DNA from: Nematostella vectensis
Taxonomy: Eukaryota > Cnidaria > Anthozoa > Actiniaria > Edwardsiidae
NCBI RefSeq assembly: GCF_932526225.1
Contig: NC_064044.1
Span: 15,811,453 to 15,875,452 of the forward strand
DNA: 64,000 nucleotides
Direction of reading: 5' to 3'
A program made the translations under genes and the position numbers. Position 1 is the stretch's first letter; the number at the start of each line of letters is the position of its first letter. Shown piece after piece: positions 33,641 through 45,409 of this stretch. The notes beneath the pieces were generated by a model. It was given only the letters and a program-made list of their open reading frames with translations, was not told where the DNA came from and ran no database searches.

Positions 33641-36600
33641 ATGGGAGGTATTCTTGGTACCCTGGGGACGCTGGCGAGCTGCGCATCTTGCGCTTCTTGT
33701 CTTAGCTCCGCGGCTCCTGTTGTAAGTATGTTCGTTCTGTGTTCTTTGTTGATTCTCGTCTTTTTTACGATGAAGACAATCTCGTTCTGTTGTTTATTCA
33801 CGAGACTCGAAGGTGATGCTCTGTTGTTGTCTTTTTTGCTCGGCTGCAGTGTCAATTCGTTGCATTAAAAAGGAAATTAAAGAAAGATGGCTGTGGAATA
33901 TTCCGTCTTTAGTAGTAGAAAGTACTTGTTCGTTGATGTATTCTTTCTGTCTGCCTCCTATGACCGAACGGCTTGAAGGCTGATTATTAAGGAATCTCCA
34001 TGTTTTTAGCTTTATTTGTAATGTATGTGAAATGTATGAAGTTTTAGCACATTGAAGTCAGCATCTTTATTCCCTTCAAATTTGCAAATTTGTATTCGGC
34101 TTCTCAAATAGCAAATTCGTTTGATTGTTCTATCCCAACAATTTAAGCACTTGATTTGACTTATTTAACTGATTCGCATAATAGTATATGCATATTAGTA
34201 TATTTTTTTTTGCTGCTTTTTTAAGACTGAAATTGACCATTTTATTTCTAAGAGATTATCCAACATAAACTACATAAAACGAGCCTAAAACGATGAAATG
34301 ATGCTTGGAATAAGAGAACTAATCTTTGTCTATTCCCCTTAAAAATATCTGAATTAGACATAAAAACATTAAAGACATTAAAATGTCTTGTGTACAGGCC
34401 GCCTGTTGTTGTGGCTCATCTGCATGCTTCTGTTGCTGTGCACGATGCCCGTCATGCAAGAATTCCACGGCATCACGGATAGTCTACACTCTTCTGCTCT
34501 TCCTGGGCACTTTGGTATCAGCTGTCATGTTGGCACCTGGAATACGTGCTAAGCTGGACGACATACCTCACTTCTGCCAGGCTGTACCTCATGATGCCTG
34601 TGACAGCCTGGTCGGATACCTGGCTGTGTACAGAGTGTGTTTTGGCATGGCAGGGTTTTTCCTCTTGATGGCCCTAATGATGTTCAAAGTTAGGTCCAGC
34701 CGAGACCCAAGAGCGAAGTTCCAAAATGGGTAAGAACCAGTCCAGGTCCCCAAGAAATGATAAAAACAAACAGAAAGATATCCCTAGCAGTAGTAGTAGT
34801 AGCTTAAAAGGAATGCTTTGTGTGACTCTTGTATTGTGTGGAAGTATAAAATGGTATCGTGATCAGCCTTTTCAACATAAAAACATGGGGACTGAGACTG
34901 GGGAGTGACAAATCTACCTCCCTCCCCTTCCCCCTGCCAAAAATATTCTAGCGTAAAAGGTGGCCCTCTTGACAGTTTATTTATTTACTTTCTGAACATT
35001 TATTTTTTTTATTATTTTTTTTCTTTATTTATTTTATTTTACAGTACCATGAATGTGTTTGATACTGTTGTATTTTTTCGCAGGTTCTGGTTTGTTAAGA
35101 TAGCACTTCTCATTGGTCTTGTTGTAGCTGCCTTCTTTATCCCCAAGGGAGATTTTGGAAAGGGTAAGCGCATTAACAATAATTTACTGGGTGTTTATAC
35201 AATGACGATAAAAAACAAACTAAAAATCATCTATCTAATGTTTGCTGTCTCATTATGCAAGCATGGATGTACGTCGGCATGATTGGCGGGTATCTGTTCA
35301 TCATTCTTCAGCTGATTTTGCTTATCGACTTTGCCTACAGCTGGAGTGAGTCATGGTATGTATTTTATGGCACATCAACACTTGTCCAAATGTAACACAT
35401 TTATACAATGTACACAGTTTTTATTCCTCTATGGGGTAGTACAGAATGGGATGGGGATAAAATATTTGACCAGTCAACTTTTAAATTTGATTTGATTTTT
35501 ATTCAGGGTTGAGAAATATGAAACAACTGGTAACAAGAGATGGTATTGGGGTGAGTGGCGAATCATGAAATCTGTTTTATCTTCAAATACTACATGTTTT
35601 TGGCATTTACTCCGCCTTCTTGGCAATTTTTTTGCCAAAAAGTGAAGTTTTAATCTGAAATTGTAGCGTTGGCAGACAATGTATGTACTGTACTATGATT
35701 TAAGGTCTCAGTAAAGGACGTGTCCACAGAAAAAATATATTGTCATGCCGTAATTTTTATTACAGTACATGTACAAAACTATATATCAAATAAAAGTAAA
35801 AGATTGAATTATTTCCTGCAAGTTATATTTTTGCAATAGCTAATTCCGTGTTAGAGTTTTGAGGCCTCAAACTCAAAAGTACCGAGTTTACTCTAGAGCT
35901 TAATGCACCTTCGCGCTATTGCACATGCACTTGCACGTAATTGCATCACGAATCAAAGTTGGAATTCTCATTTCTGGCGAAATTTGGACACGAAAAGTGC
36001 TATAAAAGCGATCTTCAATCGAAAATCGAAAATTCCTCACACACTTTATGACATGGCATAATTATCTATCAGATACCGAAAATTTGAAGGCAATATCTTA
36101 AAACCCGCCGCGAGGTTATGCCTGAAAAGCTTGAGTTCTCGCCTTAAAATAATACGCTAGAAAAGTCAAAGATTTGGCAGGAATTCACAGTCAACAGGTC
36201 ATGGGAAACAGCAAAGGCCCATTTTAGCCGTCTTAGAATGTGATTTATTGAAAAAAATTTTTTTGCAAAAATAAAGTTTAAGATTTATTGATACAGGTTT
36301 TGCAAAAAAAACACAAAAACAAACAGTGGTGTCAAATTTACATTTACCAAGACCTTAAAATAGTTACCTTTCATCTACACTTGAATTCTAATTTGTCATT
36401 CACTGTAATCAAAATGTTTCCTTTCTTACAGGTTTATAGTTACATTAATGTTACATTTAAAGCATTTAGCATGTCTTTGGCCTGATTGGTTTATAATTAT
36501 ATTGAATGTTACATATTAAGCATGTCTTTGGCCTGATTTTTTTAATTGTCATTTTTTCAGCCCTGGTGGTGGTAACAAGTGGAATGTACCTCATATCCAT

Positions 36601-39600
36601 CGCTTCTGTTGTCTGTTTCTTCTACTTTTTCACCCAGGTACAGGTGGCAGAGGGTCTCTAGTACGGGGGGGGGGGGGGGGGGGGGGGGGGGAGGTTGTCC
36701 CTAAGGAATTTGTCTGTTGGTTGTCAAGAGGAAATTGAGCTGGCTACTAGTTCAATAACCTATAAATACATCTTTCTTGGTTGAAGAGTTTTCCATGATT
36801 TGAGTAATATGCAAACTCACCCTCATATAGAATACATTATGACTTTCATCAGTCAAAAGCCTTGGTCAGAGGACTTTTCTCCAAGTTCTCTCCCTCAACA
36901 AAAAAAAAAACAACAATCTCTTAGCTGTGTTCCATTGTGAGACATGAGATGTATGGCGACTGCCTGAGGCACCTATTGTGCCCTTAACTTGACCACATTG
37001 TACTATTTCTGCGCTCTCGTAATTCAGCATTCCAGCTGCAAGCAGGAGGATGATAACATATTTTTTAAATTTATTTGCGGTATTTGTGGTGACCAAATAT
37101 GTACAGCTGTAAACTGACAGGCTTGGCAGGCTGACCAAATAGATGAGGGTGGTACATTTGTTGGTCTTCTTTGTTGATTCTGTTTAAAAAAAAATTGGTT
37201 GATATTATTAATGTTCTCCCCAGCCTGATGGATGCAAGACCAACAAGTTCTACATCAGTTTGAACCTCTGCCTTTGCATCGTGGTCTCTGTTCTGGCAAT
37301 AATACCTAAAGTCCAGGAAGGTATAAAGTAGCTACTACCTGTACATACTGTAAATGGTGCCCTGGTACAATTCTATGATACTGGGTCAACCAATAAAACT
37401 TTGATTTTACTATTAACATTCATTTCCCCTGTAGTGAAATACAGCAAAATATATTAAAAATGATCTCTATCTTATGTGCAATATTATTTGAAAAAAACAC
37501 CAAGTTTTTCTTCATAGATTTCTTTAAAATATTCTTAGATTGAAAGTGTTGGTGGCTATGTTTGGGATATAATTTTGCTGTAACAATCATATTTTTGATT
37601 TAACCATACAAAACGATTAACAAATCCATTCTCTTGATCATGTTGTTGTTGTTTGTAGTTCAGCCAAGTTCTGGTCTGTTGCAAGCTGCTGTCATCACAT
37701 TGTACACCATGTACCTGACATGGTCTGCCATGTCCAATGAGCCTGGTCAGTACTTTTAGCAATACTTCGCTAACAGTAGATAGATAATGTCATACAGTAC
37801 CTAGGATAGGGTAATGCCTTAGATAGGGAATGGCCTTAGATAGGGTTACGTCTTAGATAGGGTAACGCCTTAGATAGGATTACGCCTTAGATAGGGTAAC
37901 GCCTTAGATAGGGTTACGCCTTGATAGGGTAACGCCTTAGATAGGGTTACGCCTTAGATAGGGTTACGCCTTAGATAGGGTTACGCCTTAGATAGGGTAA
38001 CGCCTTAGATAGGGTTACGCCTTAGATAGGGTAAGGCCTTATCTAAGTGTCAAAAGTGTCAAACACTTTCCAAAGGGGGAGGGCACTTTAATCTACTCTG
38101 CCACACCTTTTTATAGAGAGCTATGAGAGATATGAATAACATCTAGAGCTTTTTTATTGGTCAGTTGCATAGAGGTGGCATAATTAGAAATCATTACAAA
38201 ATTGGCTGATAGTTAGCAGACCATGAAAAACTGCAGTAATACCAAATGTCTGTTTGCATACAGATGCTGTGTGTAATCCGAGTGGCACTCTGCTTAATGG
38301 AAGTAACACCAACCTCACTCCTACCATGAGCGGTCACTCCATCGTTGCTGCAGCTCTCATGTTCGCCATGGTTGTCTACTCTTGGTACGTCATGGTGACT
38401 CCCTCCCCCCTAAAAACATTCCTGTGCTTGGTGCTTGTCCAATCTGTTTCTAGTCGATCTTAGACTAATAAACATGTGCATATCTGTTTCTAGTCATGTG
38501 CAATCTGTTTCTAGTCGATCTTAGACTAAGAAACATGTGCATAGTTTAGAAACAGACAAGAGGCACATGGATGATTTTATCTAATGTATTAAAACAAATT
38601 TTATGGAACTGCACAAAAAAAGCTGTGATTTTATAAAAATATGAAACTATGAATTTTAGTTTTATCTCAAAAGTTTCATTATCCCGTTCTTCCTTATTGC
38701 AGCCTTCGTACCAGCAGCACTTCACAGATTGGTGGTGTGAGGCTGAGCAACCACTCCATGGAGGTGAGCTCATACAAACAACATGTTACTTACAATATTA
38801 CTGAAACACTGCAATGGCCAATAAGGATGCAAGTAACATGCTTCTTATTACCATGAACATCACTAGCCAATAAGGATGCAAGTAACATGCTTCTTATTAC
38901 CATGAACATCACTAGCCAATAAGGATGCAAGTAACATGCTTCTTATTACCATGAACATCACTAGCCAATAAGGATGCAAGTAACATGCTTCTTATTACCA
39001 TGAACATCACTAGCCAATAAGGATGCAAGTAACATGCTTCTTATTACCATGAACATCACTAGCCAATAAGGATGCAAGTAACATGCTTCTTATTACCATG
39101 AACATCACTAGCCAATAAGGATGCAAGTAACATGCTTCTTATTACCATGAACATCACTAGCCAATAAGGATGCAAGTAACATGCTTCTTATTACCATGAA
39201 CATCACTAGCCAATAAGGATGCAAGGAACATGCTTCTTATTACTATGAACATCACTAGCCAACCAAGGTTTAGTGCACAATCTGAAGATAGGAAGTCTTG
39301 TGTAGATTATGACATTTTCATTCAGTGTTTTAAGTAATTATAAACCACTCCATGACATGTCTGCTTTAATGTTTGCCATCTTTAGGAGACGTTACTGCCT
39401 GATTACTCTAATGGTGAGTATAAACAAATATATTTTGTATGCTGTAAAAGATTGTTGTTGATGTCTATCTGGTTGCCAACGCTAGTGGAATAAGGAGCAC
39501 ATAATGAATACACTCAATACTGAGAAACAGTATGCACTTTTCAGTCTACATCCAAGGGTAGCAGAAATATTGTTTGTAAAGGTAATTTGATAGAATTGAG

Positions 39601-40508
39601 CTGTGTTTTCTGAAAATCTGTTCCACTGCACTCAAATGCAAAACATAACAGTAGAGGAGTTTGTTAGTTTCTCAGTGTAGTTTATTGAATAAACAGTTAT
39701 TGCTTCAGAGTGTATTTTTTATTGTATAAACATTTGCTTCACACAAAAATTTATTCACTGTGTATTTTATTGAATGAATGTTGTAGTGCAGTTCCCAGTA
39801 GGTTTGTTGTATATTTTTACTCCAGATGCTGAAGCCGCAAAAGATGACGATGAAGATAAACCGAAACATCAGAAAGTGTATGATGACGAGTCCACCAGCG
39901 TCTCATATAACTACTCTTTCTTCCATTTCACCTTCTTTCTGGCTTCCCTGTACATCATGATGACACTGACTAACTGGTACAGGTAGGTTATAGTCATATA
40001 CAGTAGTATGGCACAAATATAGCTTATACAGTACATAGTTATGTATATAGTATATAGATACAGGTATGGTACTTTCTTTCTTTTTGTATATCATGATGAC
40101 ACTGACTTCCAGCTGAAAAACCTCTGGAGTTGTAGTGGTCACTGTCATTGTAATGGGGGAGTATTTCCACATTTGACCTCTACATTGTTCTTTAAACTTC
40201 CATACTTGTTTACTTAGCTCAGTGTGATTTCCTTATTTTGGTTGATTGCTTATGGTTCACACATCTCACCTTGGTGTGGAACTCACCATGTGTCTGTTTA
40301 ATTGCTTGAGGTTCACACATCTCACCTTGGTGTGGAACTCACCATAAGTCTGTATTTCAGCCCCCAAGGCTCTGACTTCAGTAAGCTGACCAGCAACTGG
40401 GCCACTGTGTGGGTCAAGATCAGCACAAGTTGGGTCTGCCTGGCCCTCTATGCCTGGACACTCTTGGCACCAGTACTAATGCCAGACAGGGACTTCGGAG
40501 GACAGTAA
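33641..40508 (+). CDS. Serine incorporator (SERINC/TMS1 family), 13 exons, complete
   Basis: Exons: 33641-33721, 34398-34729, 35084-35163, 35262-35355, 35507-35550, 36561-36637, 37224-37320, 37659-37745, 38264-38384, 38703-38763, 39386-39413, 39826-39982, 40361-40508. All GT-AG with matching phase: 1407 nt, 468 residues, the usual family length. It begins [20 protein letters not shown]. Family hallmarks are the Cys-rich N-terminus then [36 protein letters not shown], the WYWG exon end, the acidic Asp/Glu loop in exon 12, and [12 protein letters not shown] across the last junction. About 10-11 hydrophobic segments predict a polytopic membrane protein. SERINCs are linked to serine-derived lipid supply and lipid scrambling, and vertebrate SERINC3/5 restrict retroviruses. 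An orthology call among SERINC1-5 is not attempted. Confidence 0.95.
36665..36691. repeat. 27-base G homopolymer in SERINC intron 6
   Basis: Uninterrupted G run about 27 bp after the exon 6 donor. Its length is probably unreliable in any assembly. A transcribed G run this long could form a G-quadruplex. Confidence 0.9.
37801..38044. repeat. 17-bp minisatellite (about 14 copies) in SERINC intron 8
   Basis: Unit TTAGATAGGGTTACGCC, with GTAACG and GGAATGG variants and one copy lacking a base. It starts about 55 bp after the exon 8 donor. Confidence 0.93.
38818..39262. repeat. 49-bp minisatellite (about 9 copies) in SERINC intron 10
   Basis: Units start CCAATAAGGATGCAAGTAAC and end CATGAACATCACTAG. 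Copies are nearly identical (late copies show AAGGAAC and TACTATG changes), implying recent expansion or homogenisation. The intron itself is only 622 bp, so the array makes up most of it. Confidence 0.95.
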
Positions 40509-41165
40509 ATACCCCCACCCCCCCCCCCCCTGTTCGACTCAACTGTTCTCTATTTCTAGACACTGATGGTACCTGCCCTGATGGTTATCGGGGTCTTCAG
40601 TGGACTAAATTTATCCTGTTTTACACAACTTGCTTCTATTAGGACACCAAGTAAATAAGTGCTGTAATCTATGTAATACCGCTCCATGGCATGTGTTTCA
40701 TGGTGTTGTTTTCAATTGATTTTGATAGTCTCCCTCTTTGAAGTGCAAGTCTGGTCTTGTAAATAACTGTATGTTATCACCCATAACAGAAGAATAGGGA
40801 AGTGTAAAAGAGTAACTCTATACATGATTCGATAAGAGTTGATAAAGCCTGGGTTGGAATAGTCTTCCTTCACTTATGAAATCTTGCACTACGCTTTCGT
40901 CTTTCAGGTATCAGCTGACAACTCATTATTTAGAGAAACTTGCCTTTTACCAACCTCCATAATTTCATAGATCTTAAATTTATGTAATTCAATTTTTATT
41001 TTCGTTTTAGAATTCTTATTGTTTGTAATTTGTTGGGAAAGAATTTCAATTGGGGCTTACGCCCTGTTTTCTTCTCCCGTCACATTGTTTCTTATTTTCT
41101 TTATTTTTGTTTATTTCCTATTGTTAACCGTAGTATTTTTTTTTTTGTGTGACAAAGCCAATAAA
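40509..41165 (+). other. SERINC 3' UTR and candidate poly(A) signal
   Basis: AATAAA at 41160-41165 follows the SERINC stop by about 650 bp. The last 130 bp (GGGGCTTACGCCCTG, a T run, GTGTGACAAAGCC, then AATAAACTAAACTAAAAC) look like the 3' end and short tandem tail of a non-LTR retrotransposon. The 3' UTR may therefore end in a LINE-derived segment. That reading is from general resemblance only. Confidence 0.45.
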
Positions 41166-44100
41166 CTAAACTAAAACTTACAAGGGCGAAGGGCTCGAGG
41201 GACGAAACCAGGGAGACGAGGCGTGTGTTACTCTTGTATTACCTATCCCCTGGGCGCTTGCTGCCAAACAATTTTTTTCTGATAGAGGTGGCTTAATATA
41301 AATATAATTATAGTCTCCTGATAATAATTGCTTATTGTGGTACGCTAATTTAAAAATCGCGAAAATGCAAATTTGCGGAAGCAACTGGAAAATGGTGGCC
41401 TGGTATGGGTTTATCCCTGCAACCAGTTTCAATTTTACATTTCACAAAGTAATGTCATATTTCATAGTTAATAGTGCGTCGATGTAACATGAATGCTAGG
41501 AACTGTTGTTTTAGAAGATAGACACTCAAGGTAAGATAAGGTAGCTGTGAGAACACGATAATGTAACACCTTAATTTGTACATAGCAAAAAAAAGTAAAT
41601 GAAAACTTCTAATAGTGTGTAGTCATTTTTTATGTGTAGCATTTCTGTAGCGCAATTTACCATTTGGAATCACTCGCCTGCGCTTCACATACAGCTGGCA
41701 AAGCGCGTCAGTAGAGAGACCGTGATTGCGGCGCTCTTTAAATATTTTCCATGTCCCAGGCGAGGGGCTTATTCGAGCATTTACGGTAAAGGTGTATTTT
41801 ATGACCCCCCATCGTCATTTTTGTCAACCCAGAAAAAGAACTGCTTTTTCTTTTAGTATTTTAATAGTTAGAATGGTGTTATAGCTAACCCGCTTCTGTA
41901 GTCGTATAAATCCTCTAAATGAATCGAGATAGCAACTCGACTAAGTCTCGTTGCGTCCTTTTTTTTGTTCACGACACGCTGTGGAGTCATCTGTGCATCT
42001 ATTAGAGGACAGAATACGCAAAAATGACATCTATTTGTTAAATATCTTCTAACCTAGAAAAAAGGCAGGGCTGTAACAGGGTGTGGGCACGTCCCCCCCC
42101 CCCTCCCCCAATTATTTGGAAGAAGTTGCAAGGAAATGACCAGTACGGCCGTGGCTGTGTTTCAGCATTATAATACATTATAATCGTGCCTCCCCCCCCC
42201 CACACAACCACAGCCCTCCCCCCCCCCCGTGTTAGATTTGCCGTCACGGATGACAACGCCTTTTTTTTAGCAATTCATGAGCCGTCTTGACAGGGGCCGG
42301 GGGGGGGGGGGGGGGGGGGGGCTAGCAACTTACGAGAGAAATTTTCCTTACCGAGGATAAAAACAAAACAAAATTCAACCCCTGTTGCCAATATGTATTG
42401 TTATTGTCTGCATCTTACATCTCATGTGTTTATTATTATTTTTTCAAATACTTGTGGAAATTATTCAGATTATAAATGTCTTGATGAAAAGATTGTTTTG
42501 AAAGAAATGTTACTCTTTTATGAACCAGGGACTACCTGAGGGCCAAGATGAATGCTAAAGACTGGAAGACATGAGAATTGAAAACCATGTCTTGAAAGAC
42601 ATGTCTGAAAGACAGTAGGGAGTTCTTATTCACTAGTCATTTGATACCCCCACACACATGGTCCCAGGAAAGGGTGGGGGATTAGACTTTAATAAAAGCC
42701 TGTTTCCAAGTTAAGAGTCAAAAACAGTCAATACCACCACCCCTCTTGATATATTTTGGTTAAAAAGTAATCTAAAACCCTACATTAACCCCTGACTTCC
42801 CCAGGACCATAAGAGAGGGGGCTCAAATGACTAGGGCATTACTATGTGATTCAGCAGTACACACTCAATAGGTTTTTTTAGAACAAGATACTTATATTAT
42901 ATAAAACTAAAAACATAATTTTGCTTTTTAAATAATAAATCTGTAACGAAAACAGTTTTCTCTCAACCTAAAGATAATGGGAAAGGGGATATTTTAGGAA
43001 AGTACTGAATATAATTATCACATTATTATATTTTCTTTTCAAACATTTAAAAAAGAGTTATATTTTTTCCTTTCCTTCTCCCTGTTGACTATTTTTATGC
43101 AATTGATGCTCTTTGCTATTTCCCCTCTACACCAAACGCACTATATGTTCAATGAAACTTTTTTTAAGGGAAGGGTTTTTTAGGGCAAGATACTTAAACT
43201 TTATAACACTAGCAACAACCTTGTTCTTTTTCAATAATAGAATTCTGTTCACATAGCTTGGATAGCATAGACATGGCCTCTTTAGAGGCCTGTGGTGATA
43301 TGAAAGGGTTAAGATAATGGGAAAGGGGAAATGTCAAGAAATGCTCAATCAAATTATTTTCATTACTGTTAAATTTTTTTTCCAACAAACCTTTCAAGTT
43401 GAGTCAATTCCCTTTATATCTCCTCCCCCGTCGACTATTTTTTAGTCAATTGATATTCTTTCCTTCCTCTCTACCCCATAGATCAATGAAAGGGTTTGGT
43501 TTGAAATTAGAATATAGCATTTTAGCACTGTCAGTGATGCCTTAGATGTTTTTTTTTAGGATTTGCTTCCAAAATCAATCTGTTTTTTCTTCATTGCATT
43601 CATTTTGGAGTAGGCCACCAACAACAAGGCCACTATATGGTAAATGGTGGGTGCACCAATATGCATGAAAGGAGATATATTTTTGGATTTTAATTTCCAG
43701 ACATTTTTCTGAATATTCGGTCCAATGAAGTAGAGAATCGCCACTAAATCAATACATAAAAATTACAGTATGGCATCTAAACAGTCTAAATATATTATTT
43801 CAAATCTGTGGAATGCTGTTACATCCATGACCTATTCTGCACAAGGGCAAAGCTTTTCGGAGTATTGTTTTGATTAAAAAAAATATATTTATAAACTTCT
43901 ATGTTGGGACATAAGAATTTACCATTAGACTCTTGACAACTTTGACAGCCATATTCTTACCAGGAATTGTGTTTGTTAACTTTGATGTACTGTATAATTA
44001 AATTAGCGTACCCACCAGCAACCTATAATATTCATTATTGAATAAGGCCTGGATCCATTTGGTTGGTACAATAAATAAATCTCAGTAAAGAGCAGGATCC

Positions 44101-45409
44101 TAGATCCCCCAAAAATACCTCAATCAGTCAAAACAGAAGGTGTTCAATGCTGGCTCCGCTTTTAGGCAGTGCCTAAATCTATATTAATTTTTGTGTTTTA
44201 CCAAAATACAAGATATGAGCTCTCTTTTCAATTTACTCAAATTTCCTGAGGTTGAGGAAGTGATACCAGACCTCCCCCCCTTCACTCCCGCCACTCTTTT
44301 TTCAGCCCTCACCCCGCCCCCCCCCCCCCCCCCGTCAAAAAAAAGGTCTGCGGCCCCTGCTTGATGCCGTTGCCAAGAAAGGATCATAGGGTAGTAGGAG
44401 TTGTTCAATTAACAGATTTACCCTAATCACACAGAAAAACAGATGCAAAACAAAGCCTTATTTTCACCATGAAGTGAAAATATATGTAGTTTTGTTAATT
44501 TTATGATACATAAGGCAATGTTTTACTGCAACACGCAAATCAAAGATAAAGAGTAAATAAATTGCAGGTTGCAGAGAGATGATACACGCATGCAATATTT
44601 CTCGTAACTTGAAATGCGCCCGCATTGGAATTATAATTTAAAGCGGTCGCCTCCTCGAGTAAACACGAGACAAAGCACACTGACTGGCTAATTTCTTGAA
44701 AACAGTTGCATTGAGAAACGCAGGGCAATTTTTTCGCAATGTTGTGAAAATTAGAAAACAAAACAAAAAATACCTTGCAAATGGCAAAAAGGGGTGTTAC
44801 ACGCTTATCTTTCTGCAACTTGCAAGAATCAAAAAATGTTTTGCAAGAAAAATTGCCTCGTGCAAAAAAACAACAAATATTTTGAGGACTTTGAAAAGAA
44901 ACAACTGGATAGTTACATTGTTTTATAATTTTATTGATAGACATATTTCAAAATATATAAAGATAATATAATTCAAAGCAATATATAATAAAAAAATCTG
45001 TATCCTGTAGAAATGTAGGCTAAATTATAAAACAACTCTGATATATAATATATATATGATAATGATAATGGATCTATTATCGTAAAGTCAATTGGCAAGT
45101 ACCAAGGCGTCGGAATGGAAGCCTTATGGAAAAGTTCAATGTTGCTGATGTCGAGATTTAGGTGATTTTTGTTTGTGATTTTGCGCAAAAGCGATGCTTT
45201 CGCAGGTCGGCTATTGTTTACAGCATCTTGCCGCTAATTCACCCTTTTTTTTAACTAATTACAAATCGCTTTGGAAATGTTAGCACATTGGATTATACCA
45301 TTATTCATATGCCACATGAAACCCAGCCTTTACAAATGTATTCTTCTTTTCTGCTAACCGAACTCCCTTACAAGCCTTCGAGCCCTAGACTGGGAACTAG
45401 TCCCCAGCC
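41166..45409. other. Non-coding stretch between SERINC and EXTL3
   Basis: No supported exon. It contains G runs at about 42299-42321, C runs near 42093-42112, 42190-42230 and 44310-44333, and a diverged 340-bp tandem duplication (about 42872-43500). The EXTL3 3' UTR should occupy part of its right end, but no distinctive poly(A) site is clear. Open frames at 44540-44971 overlap on both strands and lack coding character. Confidence 0.5.
42872..43500. repeat. Diverged tandem duplication, about 340-bp offset
   Basis: TTTTTTAGAACAAGATACTT and later AAGATAATGGGAAAGGGG (42971) recur as TTTTTTAGGGCAAGATACTT and AAGATAATGGGAAAGGGG (43311). Sequence in between is alignable with many differences, so the duplication is old. 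Confidence 0.6.

Noticed and set aside
42530-42575. Possible short terminal exon (acceptor after AACCAG, reading DYLRAKMNAKDWKT then stop)
   Set aside because: SERINC already ends with a proper stop at 40506-40508 and no upstream partner exon in phase was found.
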